Below are positions 25,230 to 34,331 of a DNA stretch of 46,512 nt, piece by piece. The notes beneath the pieces were generated by a model. The model saw only the letters and a list, made by a program, of their open reading frames with translations. It was not told where the DNA came from and made no database searches. The translations under genes and the position numbers were made by a program. This DNA comes from Stigmatella erecta (GTDB taxonomy: Bacteria > Myxococcota > Myxococcia > Myxococcales > Myxococcaceae), in assembly GCF_900111745.1 (NCBI RefSeq), contig NZ_FOIJ01000028.1:1-46512 (forward strand). Reading direction: 5' to 3'. How positions within the stretch are numbered: position 1 is the stretch's first letter; every line of letters starts with the position of its first letter.

Positions 25230-27356
25230 ATGGCGGAGAAGATCCTCGTCACCAGCGCGCTGCCCTACGCGAACGGCCCCATCCACATCGGGCACGTCGT
25301 CGAGTACGTCCAGACCGACATCTATGTGCGTTTCCTCCGCTCGTGCGGCAAGAACGTCGTCTACTTCTGCGCGGACGACACCCACGGCACCCCCATCGAG
25401 TTGAACGCGGCCAAGCAGGGGCTCAAGCCCGAGGAGTTCGTGGCCCGGTGGTCCGAGCTGCACCGCAAGGACTTCGAGGACTTCGACGTCAGCGTCGACT
25501 ACTTCCACTCGACGCACTCGCCCGAGAACCGGGCCTACGCCGAGCTCATCTACGGGCGGCTCAAGGAGAAGGGGGACATCGAGCGGCGCGACATCGAGCA
25601 GACCTACTGCGAGCACGACAAGCGCTTCCTGCCGGACCGGTTCATCAAGGGCACCTGCCCCAACTGCAAGGCCAAGGACCAGTACGGCGACTCGTGCGAG
25701 AAGTGCGGCAAGGCCTACAGCCCCACGGACCTGGTGGATCCGCACTGCTCGCTGTGCGGCAACCCCCCGGTGCGCAAGCGCTCCGCGCACCTGTTCTTCA
25801 AGCTGTCGCGCCACGAGGCCTTCCTGCGCGAGCTGCTGCGCAAGCCGGGCTTCCTCCACCAGGGTCTGGCCACCCAGCTCCAGGGCTTCTTCGAGAAGGG
25901 CCTGGCCGACTGGGACATCAGCCGGGACGGGCCGTACTTCGGCTTCGCCATCCCGGGGGAGACGGACAAGTACTTCTACGTCTGGCTGGATGCGCCCATC
26001 GGGTACATCGCCACCACGGAGAAATGGGCCAAGGAGACGGGCAAGGCCCAGAGCGCCCTGGACTACTGGGGGCTGGAGAGCAACACCCGCATCGTCCACT
26101 TCATCGGCAAGGACATCGTCTACTTCCACGCCCTGTTCTGGCCCGCGGTGCTGAAGGTCGCCGGGCTGCACGGGCCGGACGAGGTGAAGGTCCACGGCCA
26201 CCTCACCGTGAATGGCGAGAAGATGTCCAAGACGCGCGGCACGCTGATCCCCGCGCGGGACTACCTCGATAAGCTGGACCCGAGCTACCTGCGCTTCTTC
26301 TACGCGGCGAGCCTGGGCCCGGGGCCGGAGGACTTCGACCTGTCGCTCAAGGACTTCCGCCTGCGCGTCAACGGCGAGCTGGTCAACAACGTGGGTAACC
26401 TCGCCAACCGTGCCCTGACGATGCTGGCGGGGCCGCTGGAGAAGCGGCTCGCGCCCGGGGCGGACGGCGCGGGCAAGGCGCTCGTGGAGGCGGCGCTCGC
26501 CCGGGTGCCCGAGGTGCGCGAGTCCTTCGAGAAGCTGGAGTACCGCAACGCCATCCGGGTCATCGTGGAGATTGCCCAGGGCGCCAACGCCTTCCTCCAG
26601 ACGCAGGCCCCCTGGGCCAAGGTGAAGACGGACGCGGAAGGGGCCCGCTCGGACCTCTCGGATGCCGCCGACATCGTCTACCTGCTGGGCGCGCTGCTCA
26701 CGCCCGTCATCCCCCGCGTGACGGACCGGCTCTTCGCGCAGCTCGGGGCGCCGCCGCTCACCTTCGCCGGGCTGGAGACGGCCCGCTACCCGCTGCTGGA
26801 CCGGAGCCGGCCCATCGGCACCCCGGAGCCGCTCCTGCCCCGGCTGGAGGAGGAGCGCGTCAACGCCATCATCACCGCCCCCGCCGGATCGCCCGTCCAG
26901 GCGGCCGCCACCGCCGAGGCGCCCAAGAAGGGCGAGAAGAAGGCGGACAAGGCCGCGAAGAAGCCGGCCGAGGCGCCCGTCACCCAGGCCTCACCGGGGG
27001 CGGGGGCGGGCTCGGCGCCCGCGGGCTCCGGGGAGATCGAGTACGCGGACTTCGCCAAGGTGGTCCTCAAGGTGGGCCTGATCCTGGCGTGTGAGCGCGT
27101 GCCGGACGCCGACCGGCTCCTGAAGTTGTCCGTGGACGTGGGGGAGGGGGCGCCGCGCACCATCGTGTCGGGCATCGCCGAGGCGTACACCCCGGAGCAG
27201 GTGACGGGCCGCCGGGTGGTGGTGGTGACCAACCTCAAGCCCCGCAAGCTCAAGGGGATTGAATCGCGCGGCATGCTGCTGACCGCGGGGCCCGGGGGCA
27301 AGAGCCTGTCGCTGCTGGATCCGGGGGAGCTGCCGCCCGGTTCCGAGGTGAAGTGA
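25230..27356 (+). CDS. metG: Methionyl-tRNA synthetase
   Basis: 708 residues from ATG 25230. It charges tRNA-Met and initiator tRNA with methionine. Class I signatures: ALPYANGPIHIGHVVEYVQT (HIGH box), a zinc knuckle CPNCKAKDQYGDSCEKCG, KMSKTRGTLIP (KMSKS box near residue 331), and the anticodon-binding helical domain. After a Lys/Ala/Pro-rich linker (~555-600), the C-terminal ~110 residues form the EMAPII-like tRNA-binding dimerisation domain: IEYADFAKVVLKVGLILACE, NLKPRKLKGIESRGMLL. Its stop codon overlaps the next possible start (GTGA), so it heads a metG-HEAT-tatD operon. Confidence 0.96.
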   Translation: MAEKILVTSALPYANGPIHIGHVVEYVQTDIYVRFLRSCGKNVVYFCADDTHGTPIELNAAKQGLKPEEFVARWSELHRKDFEDFDVSVDYFHSTHSPENRAYAELIYGRLKEKGDIERRDIEQTYCEHDKRFLPDRFIKGTCPNCKAKDQYGDSCEKCGKAYSPTDLVDPHCSLCGNPPVRKRSAHLFFKLSRHEAFLRELLRKPGFLHQGLATQLQGFFEKGLADWDISRDGPYFGFAIPGETDKYFYVWLDAPIGYIATTEKWAKETGKAQSALDYWGLESNTRIVHFIGKDIVYFHALFWPAVLKVAGLHGPDEVKVHGHLTVNGEKMSKTRGTLIPARDYLDKLDPSYLRFFYAASLGPGPEDFDLSLKDFRLRVNGELVNNVGNLANRALTMLAGPLEKRLAPGADGAGKALVEAALARVPEVRESFEKLEYRNAIRVIVEIAQGANAFLQTQAPWAKVKTDAEGARSDLSDAADIVYLLGALLTPVIPRVTDRLFAQLGAPPLTFAGLETARYPLLDRSRPIGTPEPLLPRLEEERVNAIITAPAGSPVQAAATAEAPKKGEKKADKAAKKPAEAPVTQASPGAGAGSAPAGSGEIEYADFAKVVLKVGLILACERVPDADRLLKLSVDVGEGAPRTIVSGIAEAYTPEQVTGRRVVVVTNLKPRKLKGIESRGMLLTAGPGGKSLSLLDPGELPPGSEVK

Positions 27357-27361
27357 GCCCC

Positions 27362-28333
27362 ATGGACTGGCGGGCCGAGCGGGATCGCGCGCTCCTGGTG
27401 CTGGAGCGGGAGAAGAGCCCACCGGCTCGCGCCGATGCGGCGGATCTCCTGTTCCAGCTGGCCGCGGACGAGCCCGGGCGGGCGCCCGAGTTCGCCGCGG
27501 TGCTCACGCGGCTGCTGGCCGATGCCCAGGGCGAGGTGCGCCGCTCGGGCCTGGGCCTGGCCACGCTCGTGCTTCCGCAGGGCGAGCTGATCGACACCCT
27601 GTCGGCGCGCCTGTCGGATCCGGACGTGGGGGCGCGCCTGGAGGCGGTGGGGCGGCTGGCGGACCTGGCACTGCCGGAGCTCCGCGGCGCGCTGGCGCCC
27701 CTGCTGCAGGATGCCGTTCCGGAGATTCGCTTCGAGGCGGCGCGCGGCATGGCCTCGCTGAAGCACAGCGCGGGGCTGGAGGTGCTCGTGGAGGCGCTGG
27801 ACAACGAGAGCCTGCGCTTCCGGGCCTTGGGGGCGCTCGCGGAGCTGGAGGACCCCCGGGCGCTGCCCGCCGTCAAGAAGCTGTTCCGCCGCTGGCTCCT
27901 GTCCCCCTTCGAGAAGACCCAGGCCGCGGGCGTCCTCGCCAAGCTGGGGGATGCCGAGGGGGTGGAGTGGCTGGTGAAGCGCCTCCAGAAGCGCTGGAGC
28001 ACGGACCGGGCCCTCGCGGTGGAGCTGTGCGGTGAGGTGAAGGTGCCCAACGCCCTGGAGCGGCTGAAGGCCATCCTGGAGGCGCCGAAGGACCCGTGCC
28101 GGGGCGCGGCGGCGCGGGGCCTGGGCCGCCTGGGGGAGCCCGCGGCGCTGCCGTGGTTGCTGGCCCTGCTGGAGGACCCCGGCGCGCCGGAAGACTTCCG
28201 GCTGGATGCGGCCGAGGGGCTCTGGCGGTTGGGACTGCCCGAGGGGCAGGCACGCGTGCGGGCCGCCGCCGCCTCGTTCACCTCGCCGGAGGTGCGCGCG
28301 GAGCTCGACGAACTGTTGCAGGAGATGCCATGA
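27362..28333 (+). CDS. HEAT-repeat protein
   Basis: About 323 residues from ATG 27362, which has GAGGTGA ten bases upstream; GTG 27353 overlapping the metG stop is the alternative. Several ~30-residue helical hairpins can be read: LSARLSDPDVGARLEAVGRL, LAPLLQDAVPEIRFEAARGM, LVEALDNESLRFRALGALAE, and later LGEPAALPWLLALLEDPGAP. These are HEAT/PBS-lyase-like repeats that form a solenoid for protein binding. No catalytic motif is seen. It is sandwiched between metG and tatD with 4-bp or near overlaps on both sides, so it is cotranscribed with them. The function is unknown. Confidence 0.82.
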   Translation: MDWRAERDRALLVLEREKSPPARADAADLLFQLAADEPGRAPEFAAVLTRLLADAQGEVRRSGLGLATLVLPQGELIDTLSARLSDPDVGARLEAVGRLADLALPELRGALAPLLQDAVPEIRFEAARGMASLKHSAGLEVLVEALDNESLRFRALGALAELEDPRALPAVKKLFRRWLLSPFEKTQAAGVLAKLGDAEGVEWLVKRLQKRWSTDRALAVELCGEVKVPNALERLKAILEAPKDPCRGAAARGLGRLGEPAALPWLLALLEDPGAPEDFRLDAAEGLWRLGLPEGQARVRAAAASFTSPEVRAELDELLQEMP

Positions 28334-29106
28334 AATTGATCGACGCCCATTGCCACCTGGAGAGCGCGGACTTCGCGGAGGTGACGCCCGTGCTGGAGCG
28401 CGCCCGGGCCGCCGGGGTGGTGCACGCCATGGTGGTGGGCCAGTTCCAGGGCCCCGGGGACTGGGGCAACGCGCTGGAGGTGGCCGCGGCCTATCCGGAC
28501 TTCCTGTCGCCCACGCTGGGCATTCACCCCCACGAGGCCGCCCGGGCCACCGAGGCGGACTTCGCCCACCTGGAGCGCACCTGCGCCCGGCCCGAGGTCC
28601 TCGCGGTGGGCGAGGCGGGGCTGGACTACTACTACGACCGGTCGCCCCGGGAGGTGCAGGCCGCGGTGTTCCGCCGCCAGTGCGCGCTGGCGCGGTCGCT
28701 GGGCAAGCCGCTCGTGGTGCACGTGCGGGATGCGCACGAGGACTGCGAGGCCATCCTCCGGGAGGAGGGGCTGTACCGGGGCGTCATCCACTGCTTCACC
28801 GGAGACACCGCCGCGGCGCGGCGCTACCTGGATCTGGGCTTCCACATCTCCCTGTCGGGCGTGGTGACGTACAAGAAGACGGAGGCGCTCCAGGACGCGG
28901 TGCGCTTCACGCCCGTGGACCGGCTGATGGTGGAGACGGACAGCCCCTTCCTGGCGCCTGTGCCCTACCGGGGCCGCAAGAACGAGCCCGCGCACGTGGT
29001 GGAGACGGCGCGCAAGGTGGCGGAGCTGAAGGGGCTGCCGGTGGAGGAGCTGGCCGCCGCCACCACGGCGGCCACGGTGGGGCTGTTCGGGCTCCGTCTG
29101 CCGTAG
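28330..29106 (+). CDS. tatD: TatD-family metal-dependent deoxyribonuclease
   Basis: 258 residues from ATG 28330, overlapping the HEAT gene stop (ATGA). Metal ligands are in place: LIDAHCHLE (HxH) at the N-terminus, AVGEAGLDYYY (Glu), VHVRDAHED (His), GVIHCFTGD (His) and VETDSPFLAP (Asp) near the end, followed by GRKNEPAHV. TatD enzymes are TIM-barrel 3'-5' DNases/exonucleases linked to DNA repair and turnover. The length matches the family. The pairing of tatD with metG is common in many bacteria. Confidence 0.95.
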   Translation: MKLIDAHCHLESADFAEVTPVLERARAAGVVHAMVVGQFQGPGDWGNALEVAAAYPDFLSPTLGIHPHEAARATEADFAHLERTCARPEVLAVGEAGLDYYYDRSPREVQAAVFRRQCALARSLGKPLVVHVRDAHEDCEAILREEGLYRGVIHCFTGDTAAARRYLDLGFHISLSGVVTYKKTEALQDAVRFTPVDRLMVETDSPFLAPVPYRGRKNEPAHVVETARKVAELKGLPVEELAAATTAATVGLFGLRLP

Positions 29107-31065
29107 CTACGCCGAGGCGCGGCGGGTGACGAGCTCCTTGGTCACCCCTTCGAGATCCTTGTCGAGGTGGGGCATGTCCAGCAGGAGCGCGTCGGGATCG
29201 TACTGGAACTCCGCCTGCTTGATTTGCAGGAGCGCGTGCATGGCGGACTCCCCGGCCTGGCCGGCGTAGGCGGCGTAGACGATGCGCCCACGCTCCAGGT
29301 GCAGGTAGCCCTCGAACGAGTGGTGGCGCAGCAGGAGCCGCCCGGACTTGCGTCCGCTGGCGAGCGTCTTGAGCAGCTCCAGCAGGGGCAGCTCGTCATA
29401 GCTGCCCCGCACCAAGCGCGCCGGGCCGTTGTGGAGGATGCGGTCCTCCTGGAACTGGCGGACCAGCTTCGCCGCCGCGTCCGTGTCCGCGGGCGACTGC
29501 ACTGCGGTGGCGCCGGCCATGAGCAGCCGCTCGCGCGAGGTGTTGTCCGGCTCGCCGAGCACGAGGATGGGCAGGCCCGCGCTCTCCGGCGTGCCGCGCG
29601 CGTACTGGAGCAGGGAGAGGATCTCCGGCAGCCCGAAGCGCAGGCTCACCACGAGCACGTCACACTCCTTGTTGGCCAGCCCGTCCAGCGCGCCGTCCAG
29701 CGTGGAGAAGGCGTGCACCACGAGCCCCTGCCGGAGCACCGACTCCAGCATGTCCGTGCGGATGGCCTCGTCGGACTCGGCGATGAGCACCTGCCGCCCG
29801 TCCTGGACGATGCGGTGGCGCAGCAGCTCGCCGCTCTGCACCTGCCCGACGATGTCCGCCACGATGGGATCGTAGAGGACGCCGGCGTTCTTGCGCAGGT
29901 GGTCCAGCGCCTGGGCCTTGGTGAGCACCTTGCCGTAGGCGTTGCCCGGGTTCTTCGTCAGGTCCAGGAAGCTGTCCACCGTGGAGAGGATGCGCGCACC
30001 CAGCGCGATGCCCTCGCCCTTGGTGCCCAGCGGGACGCCCGAGCCGTCATAGGCCTCGTAGAGCTGGGAGAGCAGGGTGTTCACCATGGGCGGCAGGTTC
30101 ACCGTCTCGAAGAGGCGGGAGGGGGCCCGGGACAAGCGCTTGGCCTCCTCCTTCCAGCTCGCCGCGGCGGCGTTGCTCGCCAGGGTGTGGTGGCGCTCGT
30201 GGGACTTGCCCAGGTCGTGCAGGTAGGCGGCGATGGCCAGCGCGGTCAGCTCCTTGGGCGAGATGCCCATGCGCTTGCCCACGATGGAGGCCTGCCGCGC
30301 CAGCTGGGCCGAGTGGCCCCGGTGGTGGGACCGCTCCTGCTCCAGCAGGCTCACCAGGACATTCAGCGTCTCGACGAAGTCGCTCTCGGCGATGGACGAG
30401 CGCGTGGCGCCCATCATGTCGCGCATCTGCGTGGTCATCCGCAAGAGCTGCGAGCCCGCGGCGCGCGGCGTGCGCGAGCCGGGATCCGTCTCGAAGCGGA
30501 GCTGTGAAATCGGGGCGCTCCGGCTGCCGCTGCCCGTGGCCTCGTAGGCCCCGGCGATGGCGGACACATCCGCGCGCTGGACCTGGGCGTTGCCCGACTC
30601 CAGCGCGGTGAAGGCCGTGGGGTCTCCGTAGTAGTACTTGCGGATGGCCGCGGCGATGGCGCTGCGCAGGCCCACGAAGGCGTAGACCTCGGAGACGCCC
30701 GTGACGAGGGCGATCTCCTCCATCATCGCCTTGTTCTGCGGCTCCGCGGCGACGATGGAGAGCAGCTTGCGCTCCGTGTCATACGCCAGCGGCAGGACGT
30801 TGTTGGACTCGGCCATCCGCACGGGAATGCGGTCCAGCACCGCCGTGGCGATCTTCGCCTTGGACAGCTTCTCCGCGGAGACAAAGCGCGTCTGGAACTC
30901 GGTGGCCAGGAAGCGCAGCAGGGCGGCTTCCTGGAGCAGGCCCAGCTCCACCAGACAGTCCCCAAGCTTGTGGCCGGTGATCTTCTGGTGGTCGAGGGCC
31001 TTGCCCACGGCCTCGGCGGTGACGAGGCCTGCCTCGATCAGACGTTCTCCGAGCCGCTTGGCCAT
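29107..31065 (-). CDS. MshEN / degenerate HD-GYP / receiver-like / PATAN (DUF4388) signalling protein
   Basis: 652 residues from ATG 31065. Residues 1-150 resemble the MshEN (GspE N-terminal) c-di-GMP-binding module: LGERLIEAGLVTAEAVGKAL, LGDCLVELGLLQEAALLRFL. Residues ~225-410 are an HD domain (SAQLARQASIVGKRMGIS, YLHDLGKSHERHH) whose second motif reads EAYDGSGVPLGT, so the GYP triad is GVP. Residues ~425-545 look like a receiver with VLIAESDEA and LVVSLRFG, lacking a normal phosphoacceptor. The last ~110 are a PATAN/DUF4388 module (LLKTLASGRKSGRLLLRHHS, HLERGRIVYAAYAG). It likely integrates c-di-GMP or phosphosignals. It lies 1 bp downstream of the exoribonuclease gene. Confidence 0.8.
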   Translation of the reverse strand: MAKRLGERLIEAGLVTAEAVGKALDHQKITGHKLGDCLVELGLLQEAALLRFLATEFQTRFVSAEKLSKAKIATAVLDRIPVRMAESNNVLPLAYDTERKLLSIVAAEPQNKAMMEEIALVTGVSEVYAFVGLRSAIAAAIRKYYYGDPTAFTALESGNAQVQRADVSAIAGAYEATGSGSRSAPISQLRFETDPGSRTPRAAGSQLLRMTTQMRDMMGATRSSIAESDFVETLNVLVSLLEQERSHHRGHSAQLARQASIVGKRMGISPKELTALAIAAYLHDLGKSHERHHTLASNAAAASWKEEAKRLSRAPSRLFETVNLPPMVNTLLSQLYEAYDGSGVPLGTKGEGIALGARILSTVDSFLDLTKNPGNAYGKVLTKAQALDHLRKNAGVLYDPIVADIVGQVQSGELLRHRIVQDGRQVLIAESDEAIRTDMLESVLRQGLVVHAFSTLDGALDGLANKECDVLVVSLRFGLPEILSLLQYARGTPESAGLPILVLGEPDNTSRERLLMAGATAVQSPADTDAAAKLVRQFQEDRILHNGPARLVRGSYDELPLLELLKTLASGRKSGRLLLRHHSFEGYLHLERGRIVYAAYAGQAGESAMHALLQIKQAEFQYDPDALLLDMPHLDKDLEGVTKELVTRRASA

Positions 31066-31066
31066 G

Positions 31067-32629
31067 TCACCCTTCCGTGGAGCCGGTGTCCTCGGACGTG
31101 TTCTGCGAGCCCTCGGCGGGGGCCGGGGCGAGGGTCGTCAACGCGCTGAACGGCTTGAAGGTGAGCTCCTGGGGCAGGTGGCTCGGGTCGCGGGGCGGCC
31201 GGGGCGGACGCTCCTCGCGCGGCGGACGGTCCTCACGGGGCGGCCGGGCTTCCCGCGGCGGCCGGTCCTCGCGGGGGGCGCGCTCCTCGCGGGGCGGACG
31301 GTCCTCGCGGGGCGGACGGCCTTCCCGGGGCGGACGCTCCTTGCGCGGGGCGGGGGCGGCGGCCTCGGTGCCACCCGGGGTGGCCTGGCCCTGCTGGGGG
31401 GCGGGGCTTCCGGAGCCCTTGCCCTTGCGGCGCTCCTCGCGGCCCTTGCCGCGGCGGCCCTCCACGGGCGACTTGCCGCGCGCGGTGGGCGCGGGGGCCT
31501 TCCAGAGCTGGCGCTGCTCGTAGAGCTTGAGCGGCTCGGTCCACTTGTCGTTCGGATCGCGCGCCATGGCCTCCAGCCAGGAGGCGATCCGGGAGTCGAG
31601 CGTGTCGAGCGCGTGGACGATGTACGCCTCGATCGTCATGGGCAGCTTGGGCGAGCCGTACTCCAGCTTGCCGTGGTGGGCGAGCACCAGGTGGGTGAGG
31701 TGCTGCTCGAGCAGGGGCGGGAAGCCGGGGATGGCCAGCGTCTTCTCCCGGATCTTCTGCGCCGACATCACCAGGTGGCCCACCAGCTTGCCCTCGTCGG
31801 TGTAGTCGAAGCCCTTCTCCGGGGAGATCTCCGCCACCTTCATCACGTCGTGCAGCAGGGCGCCCGCCAGCAGCAGGTCCCGGTCCGCCATGGGGTAGTG
31901 GTCCGCGACGCGCAGCGTCAGCCGCATCACCGACAGCAGGTGCTCGGCCAGGCCCCCCCGGTAGGCGTGGTGCACGCCCTTGCCGGCAGGCGCGATGGGC
32001 AGGTTCGCGGCGAGCTGGGGATCATCCAGGAACGCCAGCAGCAGCTGCTTCACGTACGGGTCGTTCACCCGCTCGGTGATGATCTCGCGGATCTGCCCCA
32101 CGGCGCGGGCGCCGGTGTGGGCTCCCTCCTCGCGGGGCGCGCCGCGCTTCTCGGACGTGCCGTCCTCGCGCTTGTCGGCGGCCTGAGCGGGCTTCTCCGG
32201 GGCCTTGTCCGCGGGGGCCTTCTCGGCGGGTTCCTCGGCGGCGGGCGGGGCCGGGGGCGGCTCGAACTCGGCCATGTCCAGCGGGCCCGGGTCCAGGCGC
32301 TCCAGGGCCTCCACCACGAGCTGCGTCTTGCCGTGGAAGCTGATGATGTGGCCCTGGGCGAGGATGTGGTCGCCCACGGCGAAGGCGGGCTCGAAGGTGT
32401 CCACCTTGTCGAAGATGCGGGCATCCACCTCGCCGCTCTTGTCCCCGAGCACCATCGAGAGGAACACCTTGCCACTGCGCGCCGTCACCTTGCTCTTCTG
32501 GGTGACGCGGAAAACGGTGTGGACGCGGTCCTTCTCGCGCAGATCCTTCGCGTACACCTTGCGAACGGTCTCGACGGAACCGCCCTCGGAGGCGGGGGCG
32601 GGAGTGCCAGCGGAATTGTCGGTCGTCAT
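31067..32629 (-). CDS. YhaM-like 3'-5' exoribonuclease (OB fold + HD) with PPRE tail
   Basis: About 520 residues from ATG 32629; GTG 32650 gives seven more. Residues ~20-115 form an OB-fold nucleic-acid-binding domain (FLSMVLGDKSGEVDARIFDK). A charged linker (~125-175) precedes the HD phosphohydrolase core: HHAYRGGLAEHLLSVMRL, LLLAGALLHDVMKVAEI (HD pair), HLVLAHHGKLEYGSP. Order and motifs match YhaM, which trims RNA from the 3' end. A basic tail (GKGREERRKGKGSG) leads to repeated RPPRED/RPPREE units and a last block QELTFKPFSAL. The tail is absent from classical YhaM and may bind RNA or partners. It is followed within 1 bp by the PATAN protein gene. Confidence 0.85.
   Translation of the reverse strand: MTTDNSAGTPAPASEGGSVETVRKVYAKDLREKDRVHTVFRVTQKSKVTARSGKVFLSMVLGDKSGEVDARIFDKVDTFEPAFAVGDHILAQGHIISFHGKTQLVVEALERLDPGPLDMAEFEPPPAPPAAEEPAEKAPADKAPEKPAQAADKREDGTSEKRGAPREEGAHTGARAVGQIREIITERVNDPYVKQLLLAFLDDPQLAANLPIAPAGKGVHHAYRGGLAEHLLSVMRLTLRVADHYPMADRDLLLAGALLHDVMKVAEISPEKGFDYTDEGKLVGHLVMSAQKIREKTLAIPGFPPLLEQHLTHLVLAHHGKLEYGSPKLPMTIEAYIVHALDTLDSRIASWLEAMARDPNDKWTEPLKLYEQRQLWKAPAPTARGKSPVEGRRGKGREERRKGKGSGSPAPQQGQATPGGTEAAAPAPRKERPPREGRPPREDRPPREERAPREDRPPREARPPREDRPPREERPPRPPRDPSHLPQELTFKPFSALTTLAPAPAEGSQNTSEDTGSTEG
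31200..31350. repeat. 18-bp tandem repeats encoding PPRE(D/E)R units
   Basis: About eight imperfect units of CGGACGGTCCTCGCGGGG type on the plus strand encode RPPRED, RPPREE, RAPRED, RPPREA and similar on the minus strand, in the C-terminal tail of the exoribonuclease. Units differ by silent and single-residue changes, indicating older or selected repetition. Confidence 0.8.
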
Positions 32630-32684
32630 CGTGGGCGCGGACACTACCACCCCCGCTGCCGGGAGTGCGTTCCATGATGGGGGG

Positions 32685-33824
32685 TCAATTCACTTCGAGG
32701 GCCATCGCGCTCAGGTACTCAGCCCCCGGGCTGTTGACCGGCAGGGGGTGGTCGGGCGGCAGGCCGAACCGGGCCAGCCGGAATGCGAGGCGCTGCTCGC
32801 GCTCGCACGACTCCGCCACCAGCTCCTCGAAGGCGCCCCGGGCCAGCGGCGGGTGGTAGCCAGCCAGGAGCAGGCGGCCCCCGTGCCGCGTCCGCTTGAG
32901 CGCCAGGCGGACGTGCTCCACGAAGGCCTCGTCGGAGGCGACGTCCTGGGTGTCGAGCAGCACCAGGTCGAACGTGTCCTGCGTGCCCCGGAGCACGGTC
33001 AGGCACGAGCTTCGCTCCACCTTGACCCGTCCGAGCAGGCCATTGGCCTCGGCGTTCTCGCGCGCCAGGTCCGCCGCGTCCGCGTTGCCGTCGAAGGCGA
33101 GGATCTGCCGCGCCCCGTGCATGCCCGCGTGGACGAAGAGCCCGCCCACGTTGCAGCAGGGATCCAGCACCCGGGCCCCGTTGGACAGCCGCGCGAGGAA
33201 CCGGCGCAGCTCGCGCTGGTCATAGTGGTAGCCGGTGTTCTGGCCGTACGTGAGGTCCACGGTGAAGCGCGCGCCCAGCTCCAGCAGGCGGCACCAGCGG
33301 GGCGGGGTGCCATAGAGGACGTGGGGCCGCTGCGGGGCGAGCCCCAGCTGCTTGCGCCGGGGCGAGTCGTTGCGCAGAAGCACCGAGCTGGCGCCGGCCA
33401 CCTCCACGATGGCGCGGGTGATTTCCTCCAGGCGCGCGTCCATGGCACGCGTGAGCGTCTGGACGACGAAGTGCGCGTCATACCGGTCCACGATGAGGCC
33501 GGGCAGGCCGTCGCCGTCGTCGTTCACCAACCGGCAGAAGCGGGGGTCATCCAGCAGGCGCGCGCGGCGCTCCAGGGCGTGGCGGACGTGGCGGGGGATG
33601 AGCCCCTCGGCGCTCTCCTCGGGCAAGCCCAGGCGGCGCACGGCATAGGAGGACTCCAGGTCCACATCCCCCAGGCCGAGCACCTGCCCATCCTCGTCCC
33701 GGAGCTGGGTGGGCTCGCCGGCCGTGGGCGTGCCGTCCATGGAGAGGATGTCTTCCCGGCGGAGCCAGAACGCACCGTGCCGCAATTTCTGCGCTGCTTC
33801 TCGGGACAGGTAGGTGTTGAGCAA
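32685..33824 (-). CDS. RlmI-like class I SAM-dependent methyltransferase
   Basis: 379 residues from ATG 33824. An N-terminal PUA-like region (LRHGAFWLRREDI, QVLGLGDVDLESSYAVRRL) is followed by a beta-hairpin linker (DGDGLPGLIVDRYDAHFVVQ) and the Rossmann methyltransferase core: TYGQNTGYHYDQRELRRFL, VLDPCCNVGGLFVHAG (SAM site), AFDGNADAADLARENAEANG. The end LPPDHPLPVNSPGAEYLSAM matches the C-terminus of RlmI-type 23S rRNA m5C methyltransferases. The motif IV DPP of RlmI is replaced by LLDTQDVASDE, so catalysis or substrate may differ. It stands alone between the exoribonuclease gene and a small membrane protein gene. Confidence 0.75.
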   Translation of the reverse strand: MLNTYLSREAAQKLRHGAFWLRREDILSMDGTPTAGEPTQLRDEDGQVLGLGDVDLESSYAVRRLGLPEESAEGLIPRHVRHALERRARLLDDPRFCRLVNDDGDGLPGLIVDRYDAHFVVQTLTRAMDARLEEITRAIVEVAGASSVLLRNDSPRRKQLGLAPQRPHVLYGTPPRWCRLLELGARFTVDLTYGQNTGYHYDQRELRRFLARLSNGARVLDPCCNVGGLFVHAGMHGARQILAFDGNADAADLARENAEANGLLGRVKVERSSCLTVLRGTQDTFDLVLLDTQDVASDEAFVEHVRLALKRTRHGGRLLLAGYHPPLARGAFEELVAESCEREQRLAFRLARFGLPPDHPLPVNSPGAEYLSAMALEVN

Positions 33825-33953
33825 AGCCGTCCTCCGTTTGCCGCGCCATGGCGGTCCTGGGGGCGAAATGCCCGCTGGACAACAACATGGGGGCGCCCCC
33901 GGCCGCTTGCGGCAAGGGCCGCGCCGCCGCGCTGGAGAGCAGGCGAGGAGGCG

Positions 33954-34316
33954 TCAGGTGGAGGGGGGCGGCCGCCGGAAGGCCTTGAGCGTCACCCGCG
34001 TGAGCACCGCGGCCACGATGAGGGCGATGGCGAGCACGGGCATCATCCCCGCGCCGCGCCGCATCAGCTCCAGGGCCACGGCCGACAGCAGCACCACGAC
34101 GCCGATCGTCAGGGCCTGGGAGCGGGCCCAGGGCTTGGGGGCCGCGCGCCGGGCGCGCACCAGCACGGGCAGGCTGTCGGCCTTGCGCCACAGGGCGCTG
34201 CCCTCCTCGCGCACCTCATCGTGCGGCTCGACGAGCCCTTGCACGTAGGCCTGCTCCAGGGCCAGGAGGTCGGGGTAATCCAGTTCCCCATCCGGGGTCC
34301 GTACGCGGTAGCGCAT
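33954..34316 (-). CDS. Small membrane protein with GYF_2-like N-terminus
   Basis: 120 residues from ATG 34316. The first ~50 residues (MRYRVRTPDGELDYPDLLAL, QGLVEPHDEVREEGSALWRK) resemble the GYF_2/DUF4339-type domain, which usually binds peptides. Two transmembrane helices follow: ALTIGVVVLLSAVALELM and MMPVLAIALIVAAVLTRV. The tail is basic (KAFRRPPPST). The gene lies 15 bp downstream of the FAD dehydrogenase gene and is probably cotranscribed with it. The function is unknown. Confidence 0.7.
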   Translation of the reverse strand: MRYRVRTPDGELDYPDLLALEQAYVQGLVEPHDEVREEGSALWRKADSLPVLVRARRAAPKPWARSQALTIGVVVLLSAVALELMRRGAGMMPVLAIALIVAAVLTRVTLKAFRRPPPST

Positions 34317-34331
34317 GGGCTTCTCTCCTCG

